A DNA stretch of 64,000 nucleotides from CAIUPE01 sp046091665 (GTDB lineage: Bacteria; Pseudomonadota; Alphaproteobacteria; Rhizobiales; Beijerinckiaceae): positions 1 to 64,000 of the forward strand of contig JBJTCD010000026.1 in assembly GCA_046091665.1 (NCBI GenBank). The letters run 5' to 3'. The translations under genes and the position numbers were made by a program. Under the pieces are notes generated by a model. It saw nothing but the letters and a program-made list of their open reading frames with translations. It made no database searches and was not told the DNA's origin. The stretch's first letter is position 1, and each line of letters begins with the position of its first letter. Positions 54,385 through 62,319 of the stretch are shown here, piece by piece.

Positions 54385-54480
54385 GTCATGACCGCCCTTG
54401 TGGCGGTCATCCAAGACTTAACAATTTTCATTCAGATTGCATAGCAAGTCGTGGATGGCCGGGCTAAACCCGGCCATGAC
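54385..54480. repeat. REP-like inverted pair downstream of rnd
   Basis: Unit 1 (54385-54418) and unit 2 (54447-54480) are inverted copies of one repeat. Read on opposite strands both start GTCATGRCCG and end in CATCCAMGACT, and each holds its own hairpin (GACCGCC/GGCGGTC; GGCCGGG/CCCGGCC). A 28-base AT-rich spacer lies between, giving a BIME-like arrangement. This motif type (GGCCGGG...CCCGGCC next to TCGTGGATGG) is well known from Bradyrhizobium and relatives. A possible partial copy of another repeat family lies at 54508-54544 (ATTGCTTCGC...GCAATGACGG). Confidence 0.72.
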
Positions 54481-54543
54481 GATCATATATCGTAACTGCG
54501 ATTTTTGTTGTCTCGATTGCTTCGCTGACGATCGCAATGACGG

Positions 54544-54765
54544 CTATGGCGCACGCACCCTCGTCCTGATCTTCGCTGCCTCAAACCAAATGCGTTCCGT
54601 TTGTTCGGCGAGAGAATCAAAAATCTTCAATGTCTCAGCATCGAGTTGATCCGCGCCTTCTTGAGCCAGTTCTTCCATCAATACCAATGTCGATTGCGCA
54701 TAGGCGCACAAGACATGCACACGAAAACGCAACGATAGCTCATCTGGAAAATCATCATAAGGCAT
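54544..54765 (-). CDS. small helical protein of unknown function
   Basis: A 73-residue acidic, all-helical frame (MPYDDFPDELSLRF ... IWFEAAKIRTRVRAP) with AAGGGG six bases before its ATG. The earlier frame start (54804) is not used. I do not recognise it: no signal, no membrane span, no cysteines in a pattern, and codon usage looks like that of neighbouring genes. It is convergent with rnd across the REP-like repeats. Upstream, on its own strand, is the folded element 54791-54962, so it may be preceded by a structured leader. A chance frame is possible. Confidence 0.5.
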   Translation of the reverse strand: MPYDDFPDELSLRFRVHVLCAYAQSTLVLMEELAQEGADQLDAETLKIFDSLAEQTERIWFEAAKIRTRVRAP

Positions 54766-54790
54766 GGTGCACCCCTTTTGGAGAATGACC

Positions 54791-54962
54791 CCAGCGTGAA
54801 ACACGCTGGAGTCGGGGTGTTAACAAGCCACCATACGTTGGCCGCGACGCTTTTAGTCTCGCGACCTGAACATAACGCCGCCACCCCGACGTGTGAGCGT
54901 CAGGGCAGTTTGGTCACGGCAGATGCGCTGCCGCGTATGGTGGGGTTGTTATGCCCCGAGTC
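54791..54962. other. candidate structured RNA/leader: multi-branched fold
   Basis: A perfect hairpin CCAGCGTG-AAA-CACGCTGG (54791-54809) is next to a long imperfect stem. The left arm (54812-54837, beginning TCGGGG and ending CCATACG) pairs with the right arm (54934-54959, beginning CGTATGG and ending CCCCGA), with about 20 or more of 26 positions paired. Enclosed are three smaller hairpins: CGCGA/TCGCG (54843-54863), CCCcGACG/CGTCaGGG (54884-54905) and CGGCAG/CTGCCG (54917-54933). The set resembles a 6S-like or riboswitch-like RNA but I cannot match it to any known family. If minus strand, it would end about 45 bp before the ATG of the small gene at 54765. Strand undecided; a GTCATG/CATGAC hairpin follows at 54960-54977. 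Confidence 0.42.
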
Positions 54963-54965
54963 ATG

Positions 54966-55110
54966 GTCCTGCATGACCTTAGGGAAGAATATCAGCCTCG
55001 CCCCAAAACGCAAATCACCCAACGCCTCATGCGCGGACTTTGTGTTCTAGGCATGAAAAGATGAGACGCGTTTAAGTTGCAGCATTGTATTTTATTCAAA
55101 TGCAAAAGAA
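54966..55110. other. rest of the intergenic region: nothing recognised
   Basis: Between the folded element and the next repeat I see no open frame with a ribosome-binding site, no tRNA and no clear promoter. The sequence around 55081-55110 is AT-rich. The rightward frame at 54778-55050 is discussed among the rejected items. Confidence 0.4.
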
Positions 55111-55220
55111 GCCGTCATTGCGAACGAATGTGAAGCAATCCAGTTGGAGTCAAAAAAAATGGCGCAATGGGAACACTGAGTCTTAATGACAACCATCAGC
55201 TGGATTGCTTCGCGTTCGTC
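55111..55220. repeat. inverted repeat pair of the GCAATCCAG family
   Basis: Left arm 55111-55143 (GCCGTCATTGCGAACGAATG...GAAGCAATCCAG) and right arm 55200-55220 (CTGGATTGCTTCGCGTTCGTC) are inverted copies; about 19 of 22 bases pair. Between them is 56 bp with a run of A's. The sequence belongs to the widespread CGTCATTGCGAGCGAAGCGAAGCAATCCAG type of dispersed repeat. Confidence 0.68.
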
Positions 55221-55233
55221 ACTCGAAAAGGTT

Positions 55234-55323
55234 CACTGGATCGTTTTGTTCGTTTTACGAACCGCTCTTCACCCCCACCCGTCAAACGCTTTGCGTTCGA
55301 CACCCTCCCCTACAGGGGAGGGA
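55234..55323. repeat. 90-bp dispersed repeat, copy 1
   Basis: These 90 bases are identical to 62977-63066. They run from CACTGGATCG to GGGGAGGGA and hold three small hairpins: GTTCG/CGAAC, ACGC/GCGT flanked by GTC/GAC, and CCCTCCCC/GGGGAGGG. Copy 1 stops 6 bp before the ppx stop codon. Confidence 0.85.
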
Positions 55324-55329
55324 GACACC

Positions 55330-56874
55330 CTACTCGACCACCAGCATCTCAGGTGTTCGACCTATAATGCGGGCCAAAGCTTTCAGTCGATTGAACACGC
55401 GCTCGCCAGCAAGCGGAGCAAGCTCTTTCGGAAATTCAAGTGTGAGCGTTTCTTTCGTACAGTAAAGCGGCGCATATTCGAGCACGCCGGGCATCGCCGC
55501 AGTGATAAGATAGGCTACACGCAACGCACCTCCCAAGATACGCGCGCGATCCAACATGCGGCTTGTCGCCAATTCACGAAGACGCGGGCTGATTTGATCA
55601 TCCCCCAAACCCATATGCCGATAGGCCACTGCAAGCGCGAGATAAACGCGGCCTGGATGATCAACGCCGATAAAACTCGCATTCGCAATGATGTTCAAGG
55701 ATTGCTCGCCACGATAATCAGGATGGGCCCGCCACCCGATATCGGCGAGAAGACAGGCAGCATGTCGCAAACGCTTCTCATCGGGCGTTTCTTCAAAATG
55801 CGTCGATTTCATAAATTGATCGGTCCAGCCGATGATTTCTTCACAATGCTGAGGCGACCGCGAACGTAAAATATTGAGATCATGCGCGGCGCGAATGAGC
55901 GGATCTTCTTTCAATTGTCTCTTTGATAGTCGCTCGAAAATCAAACCTTCACGCACGCCAAGTGCGGAAACAACAATATTTACCGGCGCGCATTTCTTGA
56001 TCAATTCTTCGAGAACCAATGCGCCATAGGCAATCAAAGGGCGCCGCGCCGCCGAGACCGCTTCAATAGAATCAATCGTATCAGTCGAGACGCGTTCAAC
56101 GAGAGCCGTAAAATCTTTCGCATCGCGAACCGGGATCACATAATTATGCATCACTTGCAGCGGATAACCACGCTGCTTCATGTGAAGCCGAGCAAGCGCG
56201 CGCCATGTACCACCGATGACGTAAATCGATTTTTCACGCGCTGATTTGAGTTGCGGAAGATCATCAAGCTGATCGCGAATGATCTTTTGCGCGCTTTTTA
56301 GATTTCCATCAGAAAGATCTTGCAGGGAAATGACACCAATCGGCAAAGTCACACCTTTGCCAAGAATTGACCCCTTCACGGAAATTAATTCGAGCGAGCC
56401 ACCGCCCAAATCGGCAACCAATCCATCGGCTTTATGAATGCCATAGGCGACACCCAAAGCCGATAATTTCGCTTCTCGTTTTCCCGTCAAGAGTTGCGCC
56501 TTGACGCGCATGATGCGCGAACATTCTTTAAGAAACTCCGCGCCATTTTCGGCGTCGCGCGCCGCTGCCGTCGCAATCACCTGCACATCGGTAATTTTCA
56601 TTATATCGCAAAGCACGCGATAGCGACGCAAAGCCTCATAGGCCTTATCCATCGCGTCTTCTGCGAGAAGGCCCGTGGCCATAACGCCGCGCCCGAGCCC
56701 GCAAAGCGCTTTCTCGTTAAAGATCGGCGTGGGCGAACGCGTCAAACCTTCATAGGCAACAAGGCGAACGGAATTCGATCCGATATCGACAATGGCCAAG
56801 GGCTTTCCGAGTTTTAATCGGCCCTGCGCGTTTTTAGGCATAAGTCCCATCCGCATTGATTCGCGCCGGATCAT
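55330..56874 (-). CDS. ppx: exopolyphosphatase / guanosine pentaphosphate phosphohydrolase family
   Basis: Ppx/GppA enzyme removing phosphate from polyphosphate or pppGpp, an ASKHA ATPase fold. Phosphate-1 motif AIVDIGSNSVRLVAYEG (~residues 27-43) and phosphate-2 VADLGGGSLELI (~155) are complete. The C-terminal part (residues ~320-514) is an HD-like helical domain (RAAHDLNILRSRSPQHCEEI), as in the long Ppx form. 514 aa; start ATG 56874. It is 19 bp downstream of ppk, so synthesis and degradation of polyphosphate are cotranscribed. Confidence 0.92.
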   Translation of the reverse strand: MIRRESMRMGLMPKNAQGRLKLGKPLAIVDIGSNSVRLVAYEGLTRSPTPIFNEKALCGLGRGVMATGLLAEDAMDKAYEALRRYRVLCDIMKITDVQVIATAAARDAENGAEFLKECSRIMRVKAQLLTGKREAKLSALGVAYGIHKADGLVADLGGGSLELISVKGSILGKGVTLPIGVISLQDLSDGNLKSAQKIIRDQLDDLPQLKSAREKSIYVIGGTWRALARLHMKQRGYPLQVMHNYVIPVRDAKDFTALVERVSTDTIDSIEAVSAARRPLIAYGALVLEELIKKCAPVNIVVSALGVREGLIFERLSKRQLKEDPLIRAAHDLNILRSRSPQHCEEIIGWTDQFMKSTHFEETPDEKRLRHAACLLADIGWRAHPDYRGEQSLNIIANASFIGVDHPGRVYLALAVAYRHMGLGDDQISPRLRELATSRMLDRARILGGALRVAYLITAAMPGVLEYAPLYCTKETLTLEFPKELAPLAGERVFNRLKALARIIGRTPEMLVVE

Positions 56875-56893
56875 ACGCAGTTCCGAAAAGATT

Positions 56894-59125
56894 TCACGCC
56901 TCAGCCGGTTTTTCTTTTGTGGAACCCCCGGCCTTATTTTTATTTTCGGACTTTTTCACAGCTTTACCGCGGCCCGAGAGGCTCGGATTGATCATAAAAT
57001 ATTGATGGGCATTTGAGGACGTGTCGATGGGGGCTTTCTCAATACGGGTCGAGGTGCCATCCGCATTAATCCGCCAGCTCTGTTCGTTGTCATTCAAATT
57101 CACAACCATGATCTGATTGAGAACTTGCTCGTGAACGGTTGGGTTCAATATGGGAATCAAAACCTCAACACGGCGGTCAAGATTACGCGGCATGAGATCG
57201 GCTGACGAAATATAGACTTTAGCTTTGCCATGCGGAAGGCCATGTCCATTTCCAAATGCATAAATACGGGTATGTTCCAAAAACCGGCCCACAATCGATT
57301 TTACACGAATCTTGTCTGAAAAGCCCGGTATACCCGGACGCAAGCAACAAATACCGCGCACGACAAGATCGATCTCGACGCCTACTTGGCTTGCTTCATA
57401 AAGTGCGTCAATGATTTGAGGATCAACCAAAGAATTACATTTGCACCAAATTGCGGCCGGCTTTCCCGCTTTGGCAAATTCGATTTCTTTAGCGATGTTT
57501 TCTAAAAGTGTTTTCTTAAGTGAAAAAGGCGAAGCTGAGAGACGTTCCAAATGCGTGGGCTCGGCATAACCTGTAATGAAATTAAAAATCCGCGCGACGT
57601 CACGCGCGATCGCCGGATCAGCGGTAAAGAAAGAAAGATCCGTGTAAACTTTCGCGGTGATCGGATGATAATTGCCCGTACCGAGATGGCAATATGTCGC
57701 CAATTGTCCCGCTTCACGGCGAATCACCATCGACAATTTAGCGTGTGTCTTCAATTCAATAAAGCCAAAGACAACCTGAACGCCTGCACGTTCAAGATCG
57801 CGCGCCCATCTGATATTGGCTTCCTCGTCAAAGCGCGCTTTCAACTCGACGAGCGCGGTGACGGATTTTCCGGCTTCAGCCGCCTCAGCCAGCGCCTTCA
57901 CAATCGGGCTATCATTGGAAGTGCGATAGAGCGTTTGTTTGATCGCCACAACATTCGGGTCCCGCGCCGCTTGTTGCAAGAAATTCACAACAACATCGAA
58001 ACTCTCGTAAGGATGATGAACGATGAGATCTTTCTCGCGGATCGCGGCAAAACAGTCGCCGCCATGATCGCGGATACGCTCAGGAAAGCGCGGATTATAG
58101 GGAACAAATTTCAAATCCGGACGATCAACGCCAACAAGTTGCGAAAGATCATTCAATGCAAGCATGCCGTCGATTTCAAAAACGGCATCAGGTGCCACTT
58201 GAAATTCTTCAACAACGAATTGGCGAATTTCGGAGGGCATACCGGCATCGACTTCAAGACGGATCACCGAGCCACGGCGACGTTGTTTCAGTGCAGTCTC
58301 GAAAAGGCGCACAAGATCTTCGGCCTCTTCTTCGATTTCAATATCGCTATCGCGAATAACGCGGAAAGCGCCAAGACCCTTGACCATATAGCCGGGAAAT
58401 AGCCGACTGATAAATAGACCAATTGAATTCTCAAGCGAAATGAAACGAAGCGGCTTCGGCCCCTCCTCCTCGCTCGCCTCAACCGAAGGCAAGCGGATGA
58501 AACGATCAATCTTGCTTGGAATACGGATCAATGCATTAAGCGCACGTCCGTCACTCGCACGCGCAAGTGTCAAGGCAAGAGAGAACCCGAGATTGGGAAT
58601 GAAAGGGAATGGATGTGCGGGATCAACGGCTAACGGAGTGAGAACGGGAAAAATTTGCTCAACGAAGTAAGTATCAAGCCAGCTGCGTTCGGCTTCACTC
58701 AAAGCATCACCATCAATGAGCGATACACCTGCTTCATTGAGCTTCACGCGTAACTCGCGCCAGCGCGCTTGTTGATCAGCACTGAGCTCAATGACCTCTT
58801 CACCAATGCGAGCCAATTGTTCGAGCGGACTCATGCCATCTTCGGACATTTCAGCGACATCGGATGTCACTTGGCCACGAAGCCCCGCAACACGCACCAT
58901 AAAAAATTCATCAAGATTGGTTGCTGAAATTGAAAGAAAGCGAAGCTGTTCCAGAAGCGGATGACCAAGATTGGAAGATTCTTCGAGAACGCGCCGATTA
59001 AATTGCAACCATGACAATTCGCGATTGATGAAACGACGGGGCGATTTGGCAAGCGTCGCGGGCGTGCGCGGCCCTGTTGCCCGCGCCCGTGCCAAAACGG
59101 AACTTGCCTTCTTTGTATGAGGCAT
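56894..59125 (-). CDS. ppk1: polyphosphate kinase 1
   Basis: Reversibly polymerises ATP gamma-phosphate into polyphosphate at the membrane. Family marks: RFINRELSWLQFNRRVLEE (residues ~32-50), DPNVVAIKQTLYRTSNDSPI (~390), and the autophosphorylated-His domain TYCHLGTGNYHPITAKVYTD (~455-475). The C-terminal RRVEVLIPILNPTVHEQVL holds the second active-site arginine. 743 aa, with a basic C-terminal tail. PHO-box-like site at 59178-59195, 52 bp upstream. Diverges from none: hdaA lies upstream on the same strand after 124 bp, and ppx follows. Confidence 0.96.
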   Translation of the reverse strand: MPHTKKASSVLARARATGPRTPATLAKSPRRFINRELSWLQFNRRVLEESSNLGHPLLEQLRFLSISATNLDEFFMVRVAGLRGQVTSDVAEMSEDGMSPLEQLARIGEEVIELSADQQARWRELRVKLNEAGVSLIDGDALSEAERSWLDTYFVEQIFPVLTPLAVDPAHPFPFIPNLGFSLALTLARASDGRALNALIRIPSKIDRFIRLPSVEASEEEGPKPLRFISLENSIGLFISRLFPGYMVKGLGAFRVIRDSDIEIEEEAEDLVRLFETALKQRRRGSVIRLEVDAGMPSEIRQFVVEEFQVAPDAVFEIDGMLALNDLSQLVGVDRPDLKFVPYNPRFPERIRDHGGDCFAAIREKDLIVHHPYESFDVVVNFLQQAARDPNVVAIKQTLYRTSNDSPIVKALAEAAEAGKSVTALVELKARFDEEANIRWARDLERAGVQVVFGFIELKTHAKLSMVIRREAGQLATYCHLGTGNYHPITAKVYTDLSFFTADPAIARDVARIFNFITGYAEPTHLERLSASPFSLKKTLLENIAKEIEFAKAGKPAAIWCKCNSLVDPQIIDALYEASQVGVEIDLVVRGICCLRPGIPGFSDKIRVKSIVGRFLEHTRIYAFGNGHGLPHGKAKVYISSADLMPRNLDRRVEVLIPILNPTVHEQVLNQIMVVNLNDNEQSWRINADGTSTRIEKAPIDTSSNAHQYFMINPSLSGRGKAVKKSENKNKAGGSTKEKPAEA

Positions 59126-59148
59126 TACCTCTAACCCTCGTCTTTTAC

Positions 59149-59173
59149 CCCTGAAGATATAGTCCTTTCAGGG
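59149..59173. other. inverted repeat in the ppk leader region
   Basis: CCCTGAA (59149-59155) and TTCAGGG (59167-59173) are exact inverted copies separated by 11 bases. They lie between the PHO-box-like site and the ppk ATG and could fold in the transcript leader; TATATC on the leftward strand (59161-59156) lies inside and may be the -10. Confidence 0.35.
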
Positions 59174-59177
59174 AATT

Positions 59178-59195
59178 ATGACGGTCATTTGACAC
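59178..59195 (-). promoter_or_regulatory. PHO-box-like PhoB site upstream of ppk-ppx
   Basis: On the leftward strand the 18 bases read GTGTCAA-ATGA-CCGTCAT. Against the CTGTCAT-AWAW-CTGTCAY consensus the match is 5 of 7, 3 of 4 and 6 of 7, with the exact 7+4+7 spacing. It lies 52 bp before the ppk start. Polyphosphate kinase operons are PhoB-controlled in other bacteria, so control by phosphate starvation is plausible. Confidence 0.5.
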
Positions 59196-59249
59196 GAAAG
59201 CGATGCGCGAGGGCAAGCTATGCTTGTGTGCAGGGTTAATGCGGACGTT

Positions 59250-59948
59250 TCAGGACGGGATTTTGTCGGAAGGATCGCTCTCAGGCGCGCGGAAAAGATC
59301 AAGCGCCAAACCGCGATTGACCCGTCGTCCTTGGGCGAGCGCCTCTTGATCAAGCCGCTCAACCGCGCGGCGCGCCGAGGCAATGGAGCGATCAATCCGG
59401 TTCGTGAGTGTACCGATCAAAGCCGTATCAACCACCAATTGCCGATCAACGAAAAACTTAACAAGCACCGCCTGCAACAGAGCTTCATCCGGCTGATTAA
59501 TCGCAACTGATGGCGCGAGCCTTAAACGCGAAAGAAGATCTGGTGTTTGCAAGCCCCATAAATCGGGTGCCTTCCGTGCGGTGATCAGAATAAAACTGCG
59601 TTTTTCCCGTGACGCGTTCAAGAGATGAAACAAAGCGTGTTCATCAACACCGCGATCCGCGTCCTCAATGACCAAGGCGCCATTTGAGACAAGATGCGGC
59701 ACGCGATCCATTGTGATCTCAGCGGCATTGATCGTCCATGCCCGCGCACGCTCAGCCCAGATCGCTGCGAGATGGGATTTGCCGCTCGCTTCAGGACCAA
59801 TCACAATCACGACGGGATCAGGCCATTCCGGCCAAGCCTCAATCCGATTGAACGCCATCTCATTGCTGGGACTTACGAGAAAATCCTCAGCCTCCAACCG
59901 CTCTGCGACCGGTAGGTCGAGCGGGATCTGGCGGGGTTTTCCATTCAT
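59250..59948 (-). CDS. hdaA: DnaA-regulatory protein HdaA (Hda-type AAA+ protein)
   Basis: Regulatory inactivator of DnaA: with the beta sliding clamp it stimulates ATP hydrolysis on DnaA after initiation. The clamp-binding peptide is at the very N terminus (RQIPLDLP, residues 6-13). The AAA+ part has Walker A VIGPEASGKSHLAAIW (~50-65) and Walker B ALVIEDADRGVDEHALFH (~92). There is no C-terminal DNA-binding domain, which separates it from DnaA. 232 aa. Its ATG overlaps the stop of the PgsA-like gene (ATGA). Confidence 0.9.
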   Translation of the reverse strand: MNGKPRQIPLDLPVAERLEAEDFLVSPSNEMAFNRIEAWPEWPDPVVIVIGPEASGKSHLAAIWAERARAWTINAAEITMDRVPHLVSNGALVIEDADRGVDEHALFHLLNASREKRSFILITARKAPDLWGLQTPDLLSRLRLAPSVAINQPDEALLQAVLVKFFVDRQLVVDTALIGTLTNRIDRSIASARRAVERLDQEALAQGRRVNRGLALDLFRAPESDPSDKIPS

Positions 59949-60481
59949 CGAGACGCATCCGCGAAGTGATTAAGCCATTGGATGACATAAACGAGCATGG
60001 AGGCGGCCGTTAGACCCGCAACCAAATAGCCCCCGTAATGCACAAGGCCCGAGGGGAACAAATCAAAGGCTTTGACGGAGAGAACCATGCCGCCAAAGGC
60101 AATTTGACCGACCGTATTCACTTTCGAGAGGAACACGGGCTTCATCGCCAAGGGGGAACCCAAAAGCCAGGCCAGAATGATACCGCCAACAATCATCACG
60201 TCGCGGGTTACAACCATAATGGTCAGCCAGCCGGGGATTTGCCCGACAAGCGCCAAAGTCACGAAAATCGAAACGAGCAATGCCTTATCGGCGAGAGGAT
60301 CTAGATAGGCACCCAATTCCGTCCGCATATCGAAATGGCGGGCGATCAACCCATCAACGGCATCCGAGATCCCGGCAAGGAGAAAGCCGTAAAGCGCAAG
60401 GTCCCAGTCACCATCGAGAATGAGGGCAACGATGAGCGGGACAAGAAAAAGGCGCAGGATCGAGATCAGATTGGGCAACAT
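59945..60481 (-). CDS. CDP-alcohol phosphatidyltransferase family protein (PgsA-like)
   Basis: Inner-membrane enzyme with the motif DGLIARHFDMRTELGAYLDPLADKA (only its D-G-x2-A-R-x8-G-x3-D-x3-D pattern matters), complete for catalysis. Start ATG at 60481 (MLPNLISILRLFLVPLIVAL) has AGGTGAGAGA just before; the frame extends to 60583 but the additional residues do not resemble the family. 178 aa, about five spans. Probably makes phosphatidylglycerol phosphate or a related lipid; a second PgsA elsewhere would be needed to decide. Diverges from purM over 117 bp; overlaps hdaA. Confidence 0.86.
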   Translation of the reverse strand: MLPNLISILRLFLVPLIVALILDGDWDLALYGFLLAGISDAVDGLIARHFDMRTELGAYLDPLADKALLVSIFVTLALVGQIPGWLTIMVVTRDVMIVGGIILAWLLGSPLAMKPVFLSKVNTVGQIAFGGMVLSVKAFDLFPSGLVHYGGYLVAGLTAASMLVYVIQWLNHFADASR

Positions 60482-60598
60482 TCTCTCACCTATGCACGGA
60501 TTTCGATGTGAATGCGATGTGGTAATCGCGCATCCGGCTTGCAAGCCTCTCTCGACCGGCGTAACCCGACTGCGAGCCACCAAGGAAAGCTGCGCTTT

Positions 60599-61672
60599 AT
60601 GGCAAATTCTTCCTCAAAGGGCCTGACTTACGCCCAATCCGGCGTCGATATCGATGCTGGCAATGCCATGGTCGAGGACATTAAACCGCATGTCCGCGCG
60701 ACCCGTCGCCCGGGTGCAGATGCCGAGATCGGCGGTTTCGGGGGTCTGTTTGATCTCAAAGCTGCGGGCTTCAAAGACCCGATTTTGGTTGCCGCAAATG
60801 ATGGCGTGGGCACGAAAGTCAAAATCGCGATAGATACTGGTTTACATGACACAATCGGCATCGATCTTGTCGCGATGTGCGTGAATGATCTCATCGTTCA
60901 AGGCGCGGAACCGCTCTTCTTTCTCGATTATTACGCAACAGGAAAACTCGATCCCAAAGCGGGCGCGGCCATCGTCAAAGGCATCGCGCACGGTTGTGTT
61001 GAGTCCGGCTGCGCTTTGATTGGTGGCGAGACGGCAGAAATGCCGGGCCTCTACGCGAAAGGCGATTATGATCTCGCGGGCTTTGCCGTGGGTGCCGCCG
61101 AGCGCGGCCACCTTCTTCCCCAAAACAATATTGGCCCCGGGGATGTCATTCTCGGGTTGCGGTCTTCGGGCGTTCATTCGAACGGGTTTTCGCTTGTCCG
61201 TCGGATCGTCGAGGCATCGGGTCTGACTTATGAGGCACCCGCGCCGTTCGCGTCCGGCAAAACCCTCGGCGCGGCCCTTTTGGAGCCGACACGCCTCTAT
61301 GTAAAGCCGCTTCTGGCGGCACTCAAAGCCACATCCGGCATCAAGGCTTTGGCGCATATCACGGGCGGCGGATGTCCAGACACTATCCCGCGCGTTCTGC
61401 CCGATCAGGTGGGCGCCGAACTCGATCTTGACGCCCTTCCCGTTCTGCCGGTGTTTCAGTGGCTCGCTCGTACGGGCGGCGTGGCTGATGAAGAAATGCT
61501 TCGGACGTTCAATTGCGGGATCGGGATGATTGTCGTGTGCGCGGAAGCGGATCAGGCGGCCGTCTCAAAGGCACTTCAGGATCAGGGCGAAGACCCCGTG
61601 GTGTTCGGACGTCTCATTCCGGATGATGGCCACGGCCCGCGCGTCCGCTATCGCGGCAAAGCCGGCTTCTGA
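60599..61672 (+). CDS. purM: phosphoribosylformylglycinamidine cyclo-ligase
   Basis: Makes aminoimidazole ribotide from FGAM with ATP. Markers: GLTYAQSGVDIDAGNAMVED (~8-27), LVAANDGVGTKVKIAID (~62-78), DLVAMCVNDLIVQGAEPLFF (~87-106), GCALIGGETAEMPG (~135) and AHITGGGCPDTIPRVLP (~250). 357 aa from ATG 60599, which has AAGGAA upstream; the open frame to 60512 is not part of the protein. It is 2 bp before purN, diverging from the PgsA-like gene. Confidence 0.96.
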   Translation: MANSSSKGLTYAQSGVDIDAGNAMVEDIKPHVRATRRPGADAEIGGFGGLFDLKAAGFKDPILVAANDGVGTKVKIAIDTGLHDTIGIDLVAMCVNDLIVQGAEPLFFLDYYATGKLDPKAGAAIVKGIAHGCVESGCALIGGETAEMPGLYAKGDYDLAGFAVGAAERGHLLPQNNIGPGDVILGLRSSGVHSNGFSLVRRIVEASGLTYEAPAPFASGKTLGAALLEPTRLYVKPLLAALKATSGIKALAHITGGGCPDTIPRVLPDQVGAELDLDALPVLPVFQWLARTGGVADEEMLRTFNCGIGMIVVCAEADQAAVSKALQDQGEDPVVFGRLIPDDGHGPRVRYRGKAGF

Positions 61673-61674
61673 TC

Positions 61675-62259
61675 ATGGCTCGGCGACGTACGGCCATTCT
61701 GATTTCAGGGCGCGGGACCAATATGGCGGCTCTCATTGCGGCCGCTCGCAACCCCTCATATCCGGCCGAAATTGCCCTCGTCATCTCGAATATTCCGAGC
61801 GCGAAAGGCTTGGAAATCGCTGAGGCGGCGGGGATCAAAACCATTGCCATTCCACACAAAGATTATTCAGATAAATCAAAGTTTGAAGAAAGAATACTTC
61901 AAGCATTAAATGAAGCTAAGATTGAACTGATTTGTCTGGCCGGTTTCATGCGCGTGTTGTCCGCGTCGTTCATTTCCCATTTTGAAGGCCAGATACTCAA
62001 CATCCACCCCTCCTTGCTCCCCGCCTATCGCGGACTCGATACACACAAAAGAGCGCTTGCCGATGGTGTGAAAGAGCATGGCTGCACAGTGCACCTTGTG
62101 GTTCCGGAACTCGACGCCGGACCCATCATCGCACAAGCGAAAGTGCCAGTGATCGAGGGCGACACGGAAGAGACGCTGAGCGCCCGCGTGCTTGCGGCAG
62201 AGAACCGTCTCTACCCGGAGGCGCTTGCAACGGTGGCTCAAACGCTCGCGCCCCTTTGA
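61675..62259 (+). CDS. purN: phosphoribosylglycinamide formyltransferase
   Basis: 10-formyl-THF-dependent formylation of GAR. ISGRGTNMAALIAAARN holds the phosphate loop (residues ~10-25), the catalytic set is LAGFMRVLSASF followed by NIHPSLLPAYRG (Asn, His) and CTVHLVVPELDAGPIIAQ (Asp), all intact. 194 aa, classical monomer. Two bases after the purM stop. Confidence 0.96.
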   Translation: MARRRTAILISGRGTNMAALIAAARNPSYPAEIALVISNIPSAKGLEIAEAAGIKTIAIPHKDYSDKSKFEERILQALNEAKIELICLAGFMRVLSASFISHFEGQILNIHPSLLPAYRGLDTHKRALADGVKEHGCTVHLVVPELDAGPIIAQAKVPVIEGDTEETLSARVLAAENRLYPEALATVAQTLAPL

Positions 62260-62319
62260 CCTCGCGGACCGGGCCCGCTATAGAGCCCCCACTTCATTAC
62301 AAGTATAAGGATGACCACT

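Noticed and set aside
54791..54962. SRP RNA, tmRNA or RNase P RNA
   Set aside because: None of their conserved core sequences is present (no GGAAGGAAGCAGCC-type loop, no tRNA-like ends, no GAGGAAAGTCC).
54778..55050. Rightward 90-residue frame over the folded element
   Set aside because: It runs through all the hairpins, has no ribosome-binding site, and is rich in Cys, His, Pro and Trp in no pattern. More likely an accidental frame over a structured RNA or repeat.
55186..55869. 227-residue rightward frame antisense to ppx
   Set aside because: It begins inside the repeats and lies opposite the well-conserved ppx. Its sequence RNDVQGLL... has no family features.
57551..58402. 283-residue frame opposite ppk
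   Set aside because: Shadow of ppk; basic and low-complexity, no start signal.
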